NCBI RefSeq assembly: GCF_014898815.1
Contig: NW_026515521.1
Coordinates: 62,001-126,000 of the forward strand
Length of the DNA stretch: 64,000 bases
Direction: 5' to 3'
Origin: Panonychus citri
Taxonomy: Eukaryota > Arthropoda > Arachnida > Trombidiformes > Tetranychidae
Each line of letters opens with the position of its first letter. Position 1 is the first letter of the stretch. The translations under genes and the position numbers were made by a program. Below, in pieces: positions 21,975-34,100 of the stretch. The notes below the pieces were generated by a model, which was given only the letters and a program-made list of their open reading frames with translations, had not been told where the DNA came from and made no database searches.

Positions 21975-23086
21975 ATGGAGTCAAATCAACACTTGGAAAC
22001 AAAAGTTAATCAAATTTACATCGACACTGGTAATTTACTTCAAAGTGAACAGGTTAAACGACAAGCGACACTTTTGCCCGATGAAGAGGTGAGTTTTAAT
22101 TAGAATTAAAAACAATTAAATCAATTTAATTTGTGAAGAAAAGAGAATAGAAAAAAAATTCTTTTCTCTTTCAATGGTAAACATGTGAGAAGAACAAAAA
22201 ATTGTATAGAGTTTCTAACATGTGATTTTTTTGTTCTTTTCTCTGTTGAGTTTACATTTCACTCTAAAAATGGAACAATTTATGTTTTTAGTTGATTAAT
22301 TGTTCTTTTTAATTGTTTATTCTCTAACTTTTAGGCGATTACTGGATTGAATATCGCTGTTGGTTATTGGAAAAGTAGGAACCAGTTGACTACAATTGAA
22401 AATGATTCTAAATTGATTATAAGCCAATGTTTTGGTTTACCAAAGGAGAAAATTGATCCACAATTACGAGAAAACTGTAAAATTACAGTTAAATTGTTCA
22501 TCTACGATGAGATAATTAATCTACTTGATGATGCTCTTGATTTTATTCTCAAATCTTTGAACACTGATTACTTGGATTCTTTGATAATTGCTATCCAATC
22601 AACCGGAGAAACCAAATTAACCATGGATAAGATTAAACGTCTTTGGAATTGTGCTGAAAAGATTGACCTTAAACAGGTTCGAGATATTGGATTATCTGAT
22701 TTGGATACACCACAATTGTCAGAATTGTATCAATCGGCCAAGCTAATTAAACCCTCCAGCAATCAAATTAACCTTGAATCGTGTTGTGTTATACCTTCAG
22801 AGATGAAGGAATTTGCTCAAAACAATAACGTTAAATTGTTGACCCATAATGATCCCAAAGGTAAACCGATAATCACTAATTTTCTCAGCCTTTTAACTTT
22901 TGATTATCTTTCCTTTTATTAGATTTCTTGGCCGATGATAAATTCAGACAATTAATTTCATCCTGTGGTTTTGACAATCCATCTAAATGGTCAAGATTCT
23001 GGATCGCCAGATACACTAGTCTACAGAAACACAAAGGAATCGTTCAAAACAAAGGATACATTTTATCGGCCAAAAAAAGCTCTTAA
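21975..23086 (+). CDS. Gclm: Glutamate-cysteine ligase regulatory (modifier) subunit
   Basis: Three exons, 21975-22088, 22335-22860 and 22923-23086, with introns of 246 and 62 bp and consistent phases, encode 267 residues against about 274 in mammals. The protein matches GCLM, the aldo-keto-reductase-like subunit that binds the catalytic subunit GCLC and raises its affinity for glutamate in the first step of glutathione synthesis in the cytosol. Landmarks: YIDTGNLL near the N-terminus; KITVKLFI; LDSLIIA; GLSDLDTPQLSELYQ near residue 157; SNQINLESCCVIP; LLTHNDPK at the end of exon 2; a C-terminal KGYILSAKKSS. All are in the expected order. Upstream is the shared spacer with TRMT5; RABL3 follows in the same direction 472 bp downstream. 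Confidence 0.93.
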
Positions 23087-23558
23087 TCATCAACCATAAC
23101 AACACCAACAATTAAAGTCAATTACAATTACGAGAACAACAAAACAAAAACAAAAAAGATTCACAATCGCGACCAAGAACCTTAAAGAAAATCATCAATC
23201 AGATGCTTGGAATGTCCAATCACAAGTCCGTCAACTAATTGAATCAAAACACTAACTGAATTTATTGTCAAATTAATCAGGAAAAAAAAAGTTCAAATGA
23301 TTAAAAATTAAAAAGAAAACAAAACTAATCAACTTTGATTAATTTTCGGTTCCAATGTTTAGAAATTTAAACTTCCCTCCAAACCGAATGTCCAATCAAA
23401 TGTGATCCATATGATCAAAGATTCAACAACATTGAAGATCAATGATCAACTTTAGTTCAGAATTTAATTGTTATCTATTTTTCTAATATAATTGTTTATT
23501 TATTGTTAATCATTTTTAATTATCTTTAAGTGTCACTCCAGTTAATCAACAGGGTTCA
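23087..23558. other. GCLM-RABL3 spacer
   Basis: 472 bases of AT-rich DNA that should contain the GCLM 3' end and the RABL3 promoter. An AG immediately before the RABL3 ATG (AATCAACAG, ending 23552) could be an acceptor for a 5' UTR intron. Confidence 0.4.
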
Positions 23559-24467
23559 ATGTCAATTCGTGATAAATTTCGTGATCAAATTCATGATCGG
23601 ATAAAAGTGTTGGTCTTGGGCGATTCCGGTGTTGGTAAATCATGTTTGGTTAATTTGATTTGCAAGACTAACCTTTGGTCAAAGCCAAGCTGGACAATCG
23701 GTTGTTCAATTGAGATTTTACTCCATCAATTTAACGAGGGAACACCAAACCATCGGAGCTGCCTAATTGAATTATGGGATATCGGTGGTTACAAGACTCA
23801 TTCAACTGCAAGAAATTTATTCTATCAATCTTATCATGGAATCATTTTAGTTCATGATTTAACTAATCGTAAATCTTATATTAATCTTCGTAAATGGTTG
23901 GGTGAGGTTCTCACTACCACCGAATCAACTACAAGTGGGTCAACTTCAATGGTTCCCTCATCACCTCCAATCTTAAATTCCACTGGTTATAATATGTCAT
24001 CATCTTCATTTAATTCAAACTCTTTCGGTGCTGGAATCAATACTTCACCTTTAAATACAACTAATAATTATCGAGATCATTCAAATATATCGACAACCTA
24101 TTCACCAAGTCAACAATTATCATCTTCTCTATCTTCACCCTTACTCTCCACTGTCACTTCTCCCGATGAGTTTGACATCGAAATATTTGCTGGTAAAAAT
24201 ATTCCCGTTCTTGTGGTTGGAACTAAAAAAGATCTTATCAGTCAAGAGATTAACAGGCCACCTCGAACTTCAACTCTTACCGAAGAGTGTGGTGCCTATG
24301 AGATAGAAATTAATTGCCTTGATAATCGAGCTTTCGCTCCGGGATTAACTAATTGTGCTGAATTAACTCGTTTCTTTGATAAAGTTATCGAAAGGAAATA
24401 CACTTTATCCGATCGAATTAAATCAAATAGTTTACTCTTTAATAGTAAACGATCTTATCTCGATTAA
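23559..24467 (+). CDS. Rabl3: Rab-like protein 3 (small GTPase-like)
   Basis: Intronless ORF of 302 residues. The P-loop GDSGVGKS lies at residues 21-28, then PSWTIGCS (switch I region), LIELWDIGG (G3), GIILVHDLTN, LVVGTKKD (G4 of the TKxD type) and a C-terminal FFDKVIERKY. This order and the WDIGG and HDLTN wording match RABL3, a homodimeric Rab-like GTPase that lacks C-terminal prenylation cysteines and has been linked to Ras-pathway prenylation. Here too the C-terminus (KRSYLD) has no CAAX or CC motif. Between the LGEVL helix and the G4 strand there is a roughly 90-residue Ser/Asn/Thr-rich insert, longer than in the vertebrate protein, probably disordered. It runs tail to tail with TMEM161. 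Confidence 0.93.
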   Translation: MSIRDKFRDQIHDRIKVLVLGDSGVGKSCLVNLICKTNLWSKPSWTIGCSIEILLHQFNEGTPNHRSCLIELWDIGGYKTHSTARNLFYQSYHGIILVHDLTNRKSYINLRKWLGEVLTTTESTTSGSTSMVPSSPPILNSTGYNMSSSSFNSNSFGAGINTSPLNTTNNYRDHSNISTTYSPSQQLSSSLSSPLLSTVTSPDEFDIEIFAGKNIPVLVVGTKKDLISQEINRPPRTSTLTEECGAYEIEINCLDNRAFAPGLTNCAELTRFFDKVIERKYTLSDRIKSNSLLFNSKRSYLD

Positions 24468-24998
24468 TTTGATCCAATCCAATTTTAATCCAATCGTTAA
24501 TTGTACCATTCCGTTGATATAATTTATACAATACAAATCTTGTTTATCCACATGAAACTTTAACTGTCCTGTTGTCACCTTCAAACGAATTGATCAACAA
24601 TAAATTTCACTATTGATCGGATCTCTTTTTCCCTTTTTTCAACTGTAATTCAACAAACAACAAATCAATTGCAATCGATTTTGAGTAAAATCAACAGTTG
24701 GGAAAACAATCTAATTAGGAGTTGATCAAATTGTCACTTTGATATTTATGATAGTAATTGTGAAGCAATTGATTTGCTTTTTACATTTGTTAAAGTAAAT
24801 TAGCTTATTGATTAGAGACTAGATTTCTGGTAATGGTAAAAATTGATTACTACTAAAGAGTCCAAAATAATTTGGATAGTAAAATTTGTTTCAATGAAAC
24901 GGGGCAGTGGTTATGATGATGAGGAATATAAATGATTTAGATTTTTATACCAAAAGGTATAAAAGATTAACTAATTTATCACAACTAAATTAACTCAT
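24468..24998. other. Convergent RABL3/TMEM161 3' spacer
   Basis: 531 bases holding both 3' UTRs. An AATAAA lies at about 24599-24604 on the plus strand for RABL3. No gene seen. Confidence 0.45.
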
Positions 24999-26996
24999 CT
25001 AGGATCTTTCGGTTTCTCTACTAAAATAAGAGTGATAAATGAAACCAATTACACTGGTGGTAAACCAAACCACCGAAAGCCACCAAGACATGTAACCAAG
25101 GATTCCTCTGAAGAATATTGGATTGAAAATAGCTTTTAACTCTTTGAGACTGAATTGATCCGATGAACCAAATTGATAAGCTTCAGATTGTCCACTTGAT
25201 TGACCAGTAAATAAGCTTGTCCATTGATAGTCTCCCATATTTTTCATCAAAATTCCAGTGAAAAGAATCAACAAAAGTGGACAAACGTATTGGAGGCAAA
25301 CAACACACAGATAATAAAATACTCCTGAAACCTGTGGATAGAATTTCAAAAACATTGTGAATTCAATTGTAAGAACAATATTTTTTCGGATAATTACCGT
25401 TCGTTGAATAACTTCAGTTTTAATTTTACCCGATTCTCGAGTTAATTTACTTAATTTACGCGGAGCTAAGTTCAAATAGGCTTGTAGATACTTTGGCATC
25501 AGAATGAGACGGAATATCATGATTGAAAGGATGACGGCGATTCGAAGAGTGTCAAATGTGACCGGAGTCATTCTGTCATAATGGAAGAAAGAAATTTAGA
25601 TGAATAATTGATGAAATGCTGTTGAAACGATCAAGCGAACTTACAAAACTCCCCTATTAGGCCATTCTTTTTCGGTGAAATATCCACGACCGATAGGTTT
25701 GATCCACAAGAGAATAATAATTAAAGGGAAATAAAAGCTGTATGGAACAAAAGTCTTTCCAAAGGAGAGAAGAATAGAATTAAAAAATAGAATTAGAATG
25801 GAAATTGGGTCACCAATTAATCATTAGGATGCATGACAATTACACATACTGTCTAATTGGTTTTCCTTCAGCATATTCTAATGAATCTTTGTGCATTTGA
25901 GCAAATCGAAGACCAGGAAAGATGAAAAGAGCACCAATGAGTCCGCTCCAAACCGCAAGCCAAAATTTGAAAAGCAATTTAGATGTGACACCTTTGGTAC
26001 TTTCATGGAGACCATGAGCCTCAAAGAATTGAGTAGCACTTGAATTAAAGGAAGAATAGGCTGGATTCAATCCAAATTCGAGAAAATTTTCGTCAGCAAT
26101 TAGAACAATCATTGAGAAAAGAAAGAAAAGGCAACCAGACACTAGACACATTGAACGTTCACCAATAGCATCATCATTTCCTTGGAAATAGATTCCAGTT
26201 ATGGATAGTAAAAGTTTTCTACAATTAAGAAAGAGAAAAATACTAATTAGAATAGAGTCAAATTGGTTAAACGATAGTGTGTTACGGTACTTACGTAGTG
26301 AAACCAATGACAAGAAGACACCAAATTAGACTGAGATTCATTTCCCGACTTGCGGGTATCAAATAATATTGGACTTCGGAAATAATGTACACCAATGATG
26401 CATATAAGGCAAAATCAATTAACCATTGGTATTCTTTGTAAAAATTTAACTGAATTAAATCAATTGGATGAACTTTTCCGCTTCCAAAGTGAGTGATAAC
26501 TTTTTAGAGACCATGTTATCGTCTATTTTACTTTTATCAGATCGATTTCCTTTCTTCCCTCTATGTGATACCTGTTTGGGTGTCTTGGATTTGCCGTGTT
26601 TACCATTTTTATCATCGCTTTGTTGTTGAGCTTTTCTTTCACTTTCTAATGTAGCAATACCACGTTTAATTTGCTGTTCTGTTGGTTGAAGATATCTCAC
26701 TAATCTGTAATGAAGAAAGAAACATGATTCAACAGAAATTGATACAAATTGGAATCAGAAAATGGTTGCTTTTTGGTAGATTGACACAGATAAATTGAAT
26801 GACCACTAACCGATGAGCAAGTAGCCATCGAGCGAAAGAGTAATGAATAGCGAATTTATGTAAAATACTCAACATCACCATTGTCACAACCAATTGGATA
26901 CCAAGAATAGCCTAAGGGAAATAAAAAAGAAAACAAGAGAAAAAGAAAACAAAAATAAGAAATCAATTCATTTGAATATTATAATAGACTTACCAT
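24999..26996 (-). CDS. Tmem161: Transmembrane protein 161
   Basis: Minus-strand exons: 26996-26994 (ATG only), 26911-26811, 26704 to 26295 with a frame problem, 26218-25846, 25754-25645, 25572-25398, 25331-24999. Phases fit at every junction except inside the third block. The product matches TMEM161A/B from the N-terminus (GIQLVVTMVM, HYSFARWLL) through EYQWLIDF, EMNLSLIWCLL, GERSMCLV, LEFGLNPAYSSF, FPGLRFAQMH, LLWIKPI, VTFDTLRI, LQAYLNLA and VFYYLC to the C-terminal SWWLSVVWFTTS, with about eight hydrophobic helices. TMEM161 proteins are multi-pass membrane proteins implicated in cardiac and neuronal excitability. In the third block the frame ends at TAA 26457-26455 and conserved coding resumes one frame over at 26449. 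A 122-bp intron (26571-26450, donor CAG|GTATCA, in phase) would bridge it. The lost stretch looks homologous to TMEM161, so a missing base is an equal possibility. Confidence 0.92.
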
Positions 26997-29900
26997 TGTT
27001 AATTGTACAATTAGAAACAATCTATTTTCTATCCAGATAAGTGATGAGATTTAATTGTTACCATAGAAAAACAAAGATGTGATGAGTTGAAAAAAAAGGT
27101 CCAAATAGAAAACCCAATTGAACAAGATTGAAGATGTTTATAAATGATGATGATACAAGTGAAGAAGAAGAAAACAAGATGAAACAATATTAACGATCCA
27201 TGATTGATCATCAACCCATAATAAGTGATCAACAGATAAACTAATAAGAATTAGAGATTGAAAAAGAAACAATTAACTCAACTATTGGAAGTTAAAAAGT
27301 AAATCAGTTTCAAAAGCACAATAATAACAACATAAGAGCAAAAGATTTACAGAAGCACGAGAAAGAGTAACCATGGAGACACTTACAAAAAAGGAACGAA
27401 ATTAAATCTGAAGAATTGGAAACTCAAATCAATTCTACTAATCGGAAATTAGTGAGAACAATTTGAAGAAATTAAAAGGTGACGATCCAAGTTGAACAAT
27501 GGTAGAAAATTGATCAACGAGCAATAGTAAAGAAAAACAATCAAAGAGAAACAATTAAATGAAATGAAGCATAACAGTTGTCGACATCTTTGTACCAATA
27601 GAATAGTGAAATTTATCTGGACATCATGAATTCGGACAATTGCCTGGAAAAGTAAACAAGATACCAAATACATTAATCGATATTTTCAAAGGTAAACAAA
27701 TATTAAATTACTGTTGATGAGAGGAAGAGGATGAAGACAAGAAGGATGAGAAATATGAATTGGATGAAAAGAGAGAGAGAGAGAGAAAAAAACCTTAACA
27801 ATTCCATAAGAATTAGAAATAGATACAAACTAAGGTAGAAAGAGGAAAAAAAGTTGAAACCTCTGATTCTCTGTCAACCTTGTCAAAAGTCATCTGTCTG
27901 AATAGAAATACAATTTCAGTTTGTTTACCAAAGTGAAAGTAAATGTAAGAAGATGAAGAAAGAGACAGAGACAGAGAAGAAACAAAAAAAATGTCAGTTC
28001 AAAGAACATGAACTAACAAAGAGAACCTAAAATTATATCAACAATAACAAGAGAGAAAAAAGAATTACCTAAAAAAAGGAAAACAATCTTTTCCAATCTC
28101 ACCAAAGAAGAGAAAAAAAATAGCATCACAACAAAGTCTTTTCCCTGGAAAATTCCAACCCGTTGAGCCATCACATGGGAAGAAGAGAGAATCCAAAATT
28201 GACCAGCAACAATTAACAATCCACTTGAATAGATGATGGAATTGACCAGTGAGAGAGAGAGAGAGAGACTTAATCCAACATGACATTTGACCAACGAAAA
28301 GTATATGAAGTCCAGACATAGAAGAGGGAAAAAAATCAATCAAGATCATTGTTGAAATAAAATTGTCAAGTTAATTACTGTCTCAAAATTAGATTAACAC
28401 TCATATCATGATTACCATTACATGATAAAATACAGAAAAGAGGTGGACACATCCAAGTGAATCAAATGTAAGTTTATATCTTTTCAATCACTAAATCATG
28501 TTGACCATTTACCATAACAATTACGTTTCATCTTTGGAGCTTCTCTCTTTCTCTCCATCTCTCTCTCTCTCCTTTCAATTAGTTGGAGAGAATAAGGTAA
28601 ATAAAAGATTGAATCAGGCTAATTGTTGAATGAATATGAATTGAATTTCCAATTAACATCTCATGTTTAACATGATACCAATGTTAATGTTAATTGAATG
28701 AATCAAATTGACGATCCACCAAAGTGACGCTATAATAGTGACGTTACAATGAGAACCGTTACTAACAGAATCCAAATTTCTATGTCAACCACACGAAGAA
28801 AGGTACAAATATCCGAGAGAGAGAGAGAGATTTCCTCTTCCATTCCTAAATCATTGTAGGCCTAAAGTGAGAGAAAAGAAAGAGAAATAAAAGAGAATAG
28901 AATATTAAAGCTAAAAGAGAATAGAAGAAAAAAATTCTACAGAAAAAGAAAGAGAAAAAGAGAGACAGAGGTGATTCTTTCAATCGGATCGATAAATGGA
29001 ATTAGACTGAATATACTTACGCATACTCTAGATGAGGATGATGAGAAGATGAAGATGAAGATAAAAAGGGAGAGAGAGAGAGAGAAAAAAAAAAAGAAGA
29101 AGAGAAATAACAAAAACACCAAACAGAAAAGGAAAACAACTCACATGGAGTAGAAAAAGTCACCGAAAAACATTAACCTTTCAGAGAAGAAAAAATAATA
29201 GAAAAGTTTCAAATTCTCTGACAATCATCATCTCTAAATTACCGACAATTAACTGCAAGAATTAAATGTTCACTTGGAATAAGAAATCAACAGAAAAACC
29301 AAAACAACAATTAACAAGTGAAAGAAAAACATATTAACCTTTCACCGGTAGATGTCATTGGAATTTTAATTAACCCTTTTGATAAGAACGAAATTTTTTT
29401 TATTATGTGTTCCCTATTTCTTCATTGGATTCACCCAACAATTATTGTTATAATTAACTAATTGTTGATCTTTTACTCTTGTGAAGATTAATGTCTAAAT
29501 CTACCAGTTAAATCGCCATCATCATCAGTACAATTTTATTGACTATCCAAAGAGATTCAACTTACTCTTGACACTTTTTCTGTTTTTGTGACAATTTTTG
29601 TTTTCTCTTTTCTCATTTTACCGACTTTCCTTTAATTTTTCCATGACAATTAAGTGTCACAATTAACTGACAACAATTGAAACATCGACTTACCGGTGTC
29701 TCTTTATCTATTGGACTGTTTTAAATTGTACACGATCGTTGGATCCATGGATTAGATGGACTTGCGGATTTTCCCAGTTACACCATTGGACAAATTTTAA
29801 TCTCTACTTTTAATCTTAATCTTTGTCCTTTTATTATCATTTAATTTGTTGTAACATCATTAAGATAATCATCAACATCCAATGGTTAACAACATTTTAT

Positions 29901-31148
29901 ATAAATGTAATTGTCTCTCTCTCTTTCACTTGTGGTCATCATTACCTAACAACAGTAGTTACCAATCATCATCATCATCAACATCATAATTACCATACGA
30001 AACCATTAACCATCATCAGTATCCTCGATATATTTGTGTGTGTATGTGTGAATTTCATTTGAATTTATGTTACAATACACATTAAAATAACAGTTATTAA
30101 TGGAAAGAGAATCAACGATTAACGAACAACCATTATAATCATCATCATCATCATCATCAAAATCTCTAATCTGAATATTCACCAACACAAATTGTGAAAC
30201 GAAAATTAATTCACCAAGACAAGAGGAAAAAGAAAAGACTATTAACCAAGGAATCAATTGAAAATGAATGTAAAGGTAACATCATTAAACAATTACCTTT
30301 TTTTATTCTATTCTTCGTTTCAACATTTCGTCTCTCTCTCAGCATTTCCCTCCTTTTCTTCACCACCACCACCACCCCAACCACCGCCACTATTAAGAGC
30401 GTAAAGAGCTTAATCAAATTGTATATATTAACCACCAATATAATCAACCATTATCTCTCCCGGTTGTTTTATATTATCTACTTTTTTGTTTTGTTCTGCT
30501 TGTGGTATACTCAATATCTATTCAGTGAATATTGAATTTGCCTTCCCAACCAACCCAAAAATCATTAATCGTTTTGCATCGTAACACAATTAAATTGACG
30601 TTTAACCGGCAATACATTGATAGAAATTCATTCACCATCAGTACAATACACATAATAACCAATGAACTTTACATTTTCTCATTAGACTCAGGTAATAATA
30701 ATATTCTTATTATTATCAGTAGGTAAAGTTGGTGAAAGTTCCAATAATTTCAGGCTCCATCAACATGATCACCAGGGAATGAGATGGAGAGATTAAATGT
30801 TGTAATAATTCATTTGCCTGGTTAAGAACAATCAACCAGTAAAGCAATAATCAATTACTCATTCTTATCAATGATTATCAAATACATAAATGATGATAAT
30901 GATGCTGAGAAATGAATGATAACCAATGAAAAAAAAAACTTGAAACAAAATCTCATTTCGTTATGTATTAATATCTAATATTAACCATAGATAATTATAA
31001 TCTTCCTCATTTTCCCCAATTTATACATGATAATCAATCAATTTGTAATCATTGATCAATATAAGAGACATTCAATTGTTAATGTTTAATATCGAGTCAA
31101 AATTTAATTGTTATCATTTTCGTGATATTTTTTTGTTGTTTACAGAAA
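26997..31148. other. Gene-free spacer between TMEM161 and TMTC start codons
   Basis: Simple-sequence DNA: GA-rich patches at 27770-27785, 28250-28267 and 28820-28830, an ATC run near 30140 and AT-rich filler. It should contain the TMEM161 promoter (ATG reads left) and TMTC leader exons. All short frames here are low complexity and I support none as a gene. Confidence 0.5.
30639..31145 (+). promoter_or_regulatory. Possible 5' UTR exon and leader intron of the TMTC gene
   Basis: A good acceptor (TTTACAG ending 31145) lies four bases before the TMTC start codon, implying a spliced leader. The best upstream donor I see is CTCAG|GTAATAAT (exon end 30691), preceded by an initiator-like CATCAGTAC near 30637. 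The pairing is a guess; transcript data would be needed. Confidence 0.3.
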
Positions 31149-34100
31149 ATGATATTCAATGGTAAATCAGCTGATAGCATTTCCACCACCGGCATCATGA
31201 CATCACCAACAACCATGACCAATATAAGTGTTTCAAGAGTGAAAAGTGCTCCAGTTTATTGTGAGGCTAAAAATAGCCATTCAACTGACCAATTAAAAGT
31301 AATGGATTGGATTAAAGTTAATCGGATACAATTAACAACCCTTTTGATTGCTCTTGTTTCATTTATCTGTTTTATCCCATCAATTTCAAACGATTTTGTG
31401 TTTGATGATATACCAACAATAATCAATAACAAAGATATTCGTCCGGAGAAAAGTTTAATAAGAATATTTTTCAACGATTTCTGGGGAACACCAATTAACA
31501 AGGTGAGTTACAAACAATTAACTGACCAACAAACAATACAAACTAAAGTTAACGTTATTATTATGTTACATAAGAGATTAACATTGACATTAACATTGAG
31601 TAGTTAATTATCAACATTACTATGCTTTAGACTATCAATACTTTAATAATAATTGTCGATAATATTTAATCCGATTGGATTACTATTGATTCAGTATTTT
31701 AAAAGTTTTTCCAATCAGAATTGTTTATCTCATCAATTTACTTTCTCCTCCATGTCCAGTATTTTGTTACTTCCTCTTTCTTATGGTCATTTCATAATCA
31801 ACCAAATGTGAAACCGTTAAGCATAAAAACGAGCAAATGAAAAAGTTGGACAATCTTAAGACTCTTCACTTTCCTCTCATCAACATCATCATCATCATCA
31901 TCATCTTTCATCATTCTCTTTCATCTTTGTTTACCTTCATTGATTATAATTATTTCTCTCTGAGTTCTTAGTCCAGTTTATCGTTGATTCATTCCCTTGT
32001 TTATCCATGTGTTTCTGTGTGTGTGTCAGTCTTCATCTTCCATGTGTATAATATGTGGATAGTCTTCTGTTTAATTTCATCTATTATTTGTTTCTTCTTG
32101 TCTATTCATTTTCTCTTCCTAATCATCATTATCCCTCCTCCCTCTCTCTTACTGTCCATCGTTTTTATCTTGACCATCTTCACAACTTTTCTGTTTATCT
32201 TTGCGCCTGTCGTCTATTCTCATCACGAAGATTTCATCATTATCATCAGATGATAATGATAATAATACAACCTGAAATAACCTAGAACCCAGTCTTTGGT
32301 CAATATCATTGTCATTACTGTTTATTAGGTAGAAATCATATTCTTGTATTTTTAGTCATCATCGATATTGATGTTTATCTCAACGAAAGAGAGGAAAAAG
32401 AAGAAAAAAATTCTCTATTTTCTTTATTCATCAAAGAATCTGTAAGTAAATAATGATTCCTAGTGACATATTTATGCCTTTTCCATGATTACTATTATTA
32501 TTATCACCTCGATCACCATTATTACAATTATTGTTCGTTATTTATACTCAACATTTTGTTATTATCTATCAAGATAAAGTGATAATTCAGCTCGAAGCAA
32601 CCAAAGAAATAAAAAAGAAAGCATGACAATATTAGTAGAGAGAAAGAGATAGAAAGAGAAAGGGTGAGAAAAAAAACAAAAAGAAAATGATAAATTCAGT
32701 GAAAATTGAATTGATAACTCAATAGGAATAAACATTCACCATGAGAAAGAGTAAAAGTGAAAAATATTATTTCACTTGAATTATGATAAGCAATTTTTTT
32801 CCTCTTCTATCATCATGAACTTTGCTTCAGGTCAAATTGAAAATCGATATCCGCAAATGAGTTAAATGGCCTTAATTAACTTGAAAATTTTCCCCTAGGC
32901 ATCAGGTAAACATGGTTTTACTCCCAATATTGCATAATATTGTTAATCTAACTAAATATCATTAAACATAACAATAAACAAATGTGTTATTCTGATTATC
33001 ATGATAATCAGAATGATATTTTGTTCTGATTCTCAATGAAACCATGATAAAAGTATATGGATACACACAAAAGTAGTTGATTACTAATGAACTATGTCAA
33101 TAAATACATAAGTAAATGTAATTATTATCATTCAATATTATTGAACCTTTCATTTGTTTTATTCGTATTCATTAGTATGAACTTTATTCATGATAATAAG
33201 CTCAGAACATGGTACCATAGGAATGAGAGTGTTCATGATTCTATTGAATTGGCATATAACAAAAATCACAAGCTAAAGATCAGTAACTAGGTAATTCTAA
33301 CATTCACCAAGAATAAAAGTTCTGTTGATGATATTGAGAACAAAACAAAATATTATTCCACTAATAATCTCTACTCAGTTGAAATGTAATTCTATTGGTA
33401 ATAAATTAATCATGATACATTAGTGAGAATGAGAGATGAAATCTGATAATTCTGATTAATAATTAATTTAGATTCGATAAAAAAAAATTGAAGATAATTC
33501 ATGTTCTTAAGATAAAGTTAATGTAATAATAATTTTTCATCCAATATCTTGATTTATTTTTCTTGGAGTGAAAAGTTATCACTAATAGGAAAGCTCAATA
33601 TCTTATTCAGTTATCATGTTTATTATCAGGAAATGTGATTAATGATGAATTTTTCAAGACTTGTAAAAGAATCACAGTCCAAGCAATTTTATCTTGAAGG
33701 GAGAGAGATAATTTTATTTCCTCTTCCTCCTCATCAAATTGTTATTTCATATTGACAACTCGACGATTGGTAAGAATATATTGATAAATTTAATCAATAT
33801 CTTCATGTGGTTATCTGAGTAATCTATTATTCATTAGCATATATTGTCTAATGTAATAACAATACAGATAATCATGATGAAAATAATGATAATACTAATG
33901 AATTATCAAGTAGTCAAGATGAATAATTAATTTGCTCCAATTTAATATTTACCGACAAATCGTAATATATATTAATATTATGGCAAATAGAAGGTTAATT
34001 TCTTACTGAATTATTTTGACTTGAAATGAAAATTTCACTTTATCCTTTGCACTGAATTTCAGGTAAAATGATCATGGTTCTTATCTCATTCCAATGAATA

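Noticed and set aside
31984..32285. Overlapping hydrophobic frames of 76 and 89 codons in TMTC intron 1
   Set aside because: Low complexity from TCAT/TTC-rich DNA, no motif, and no splice continuity with TMTC.
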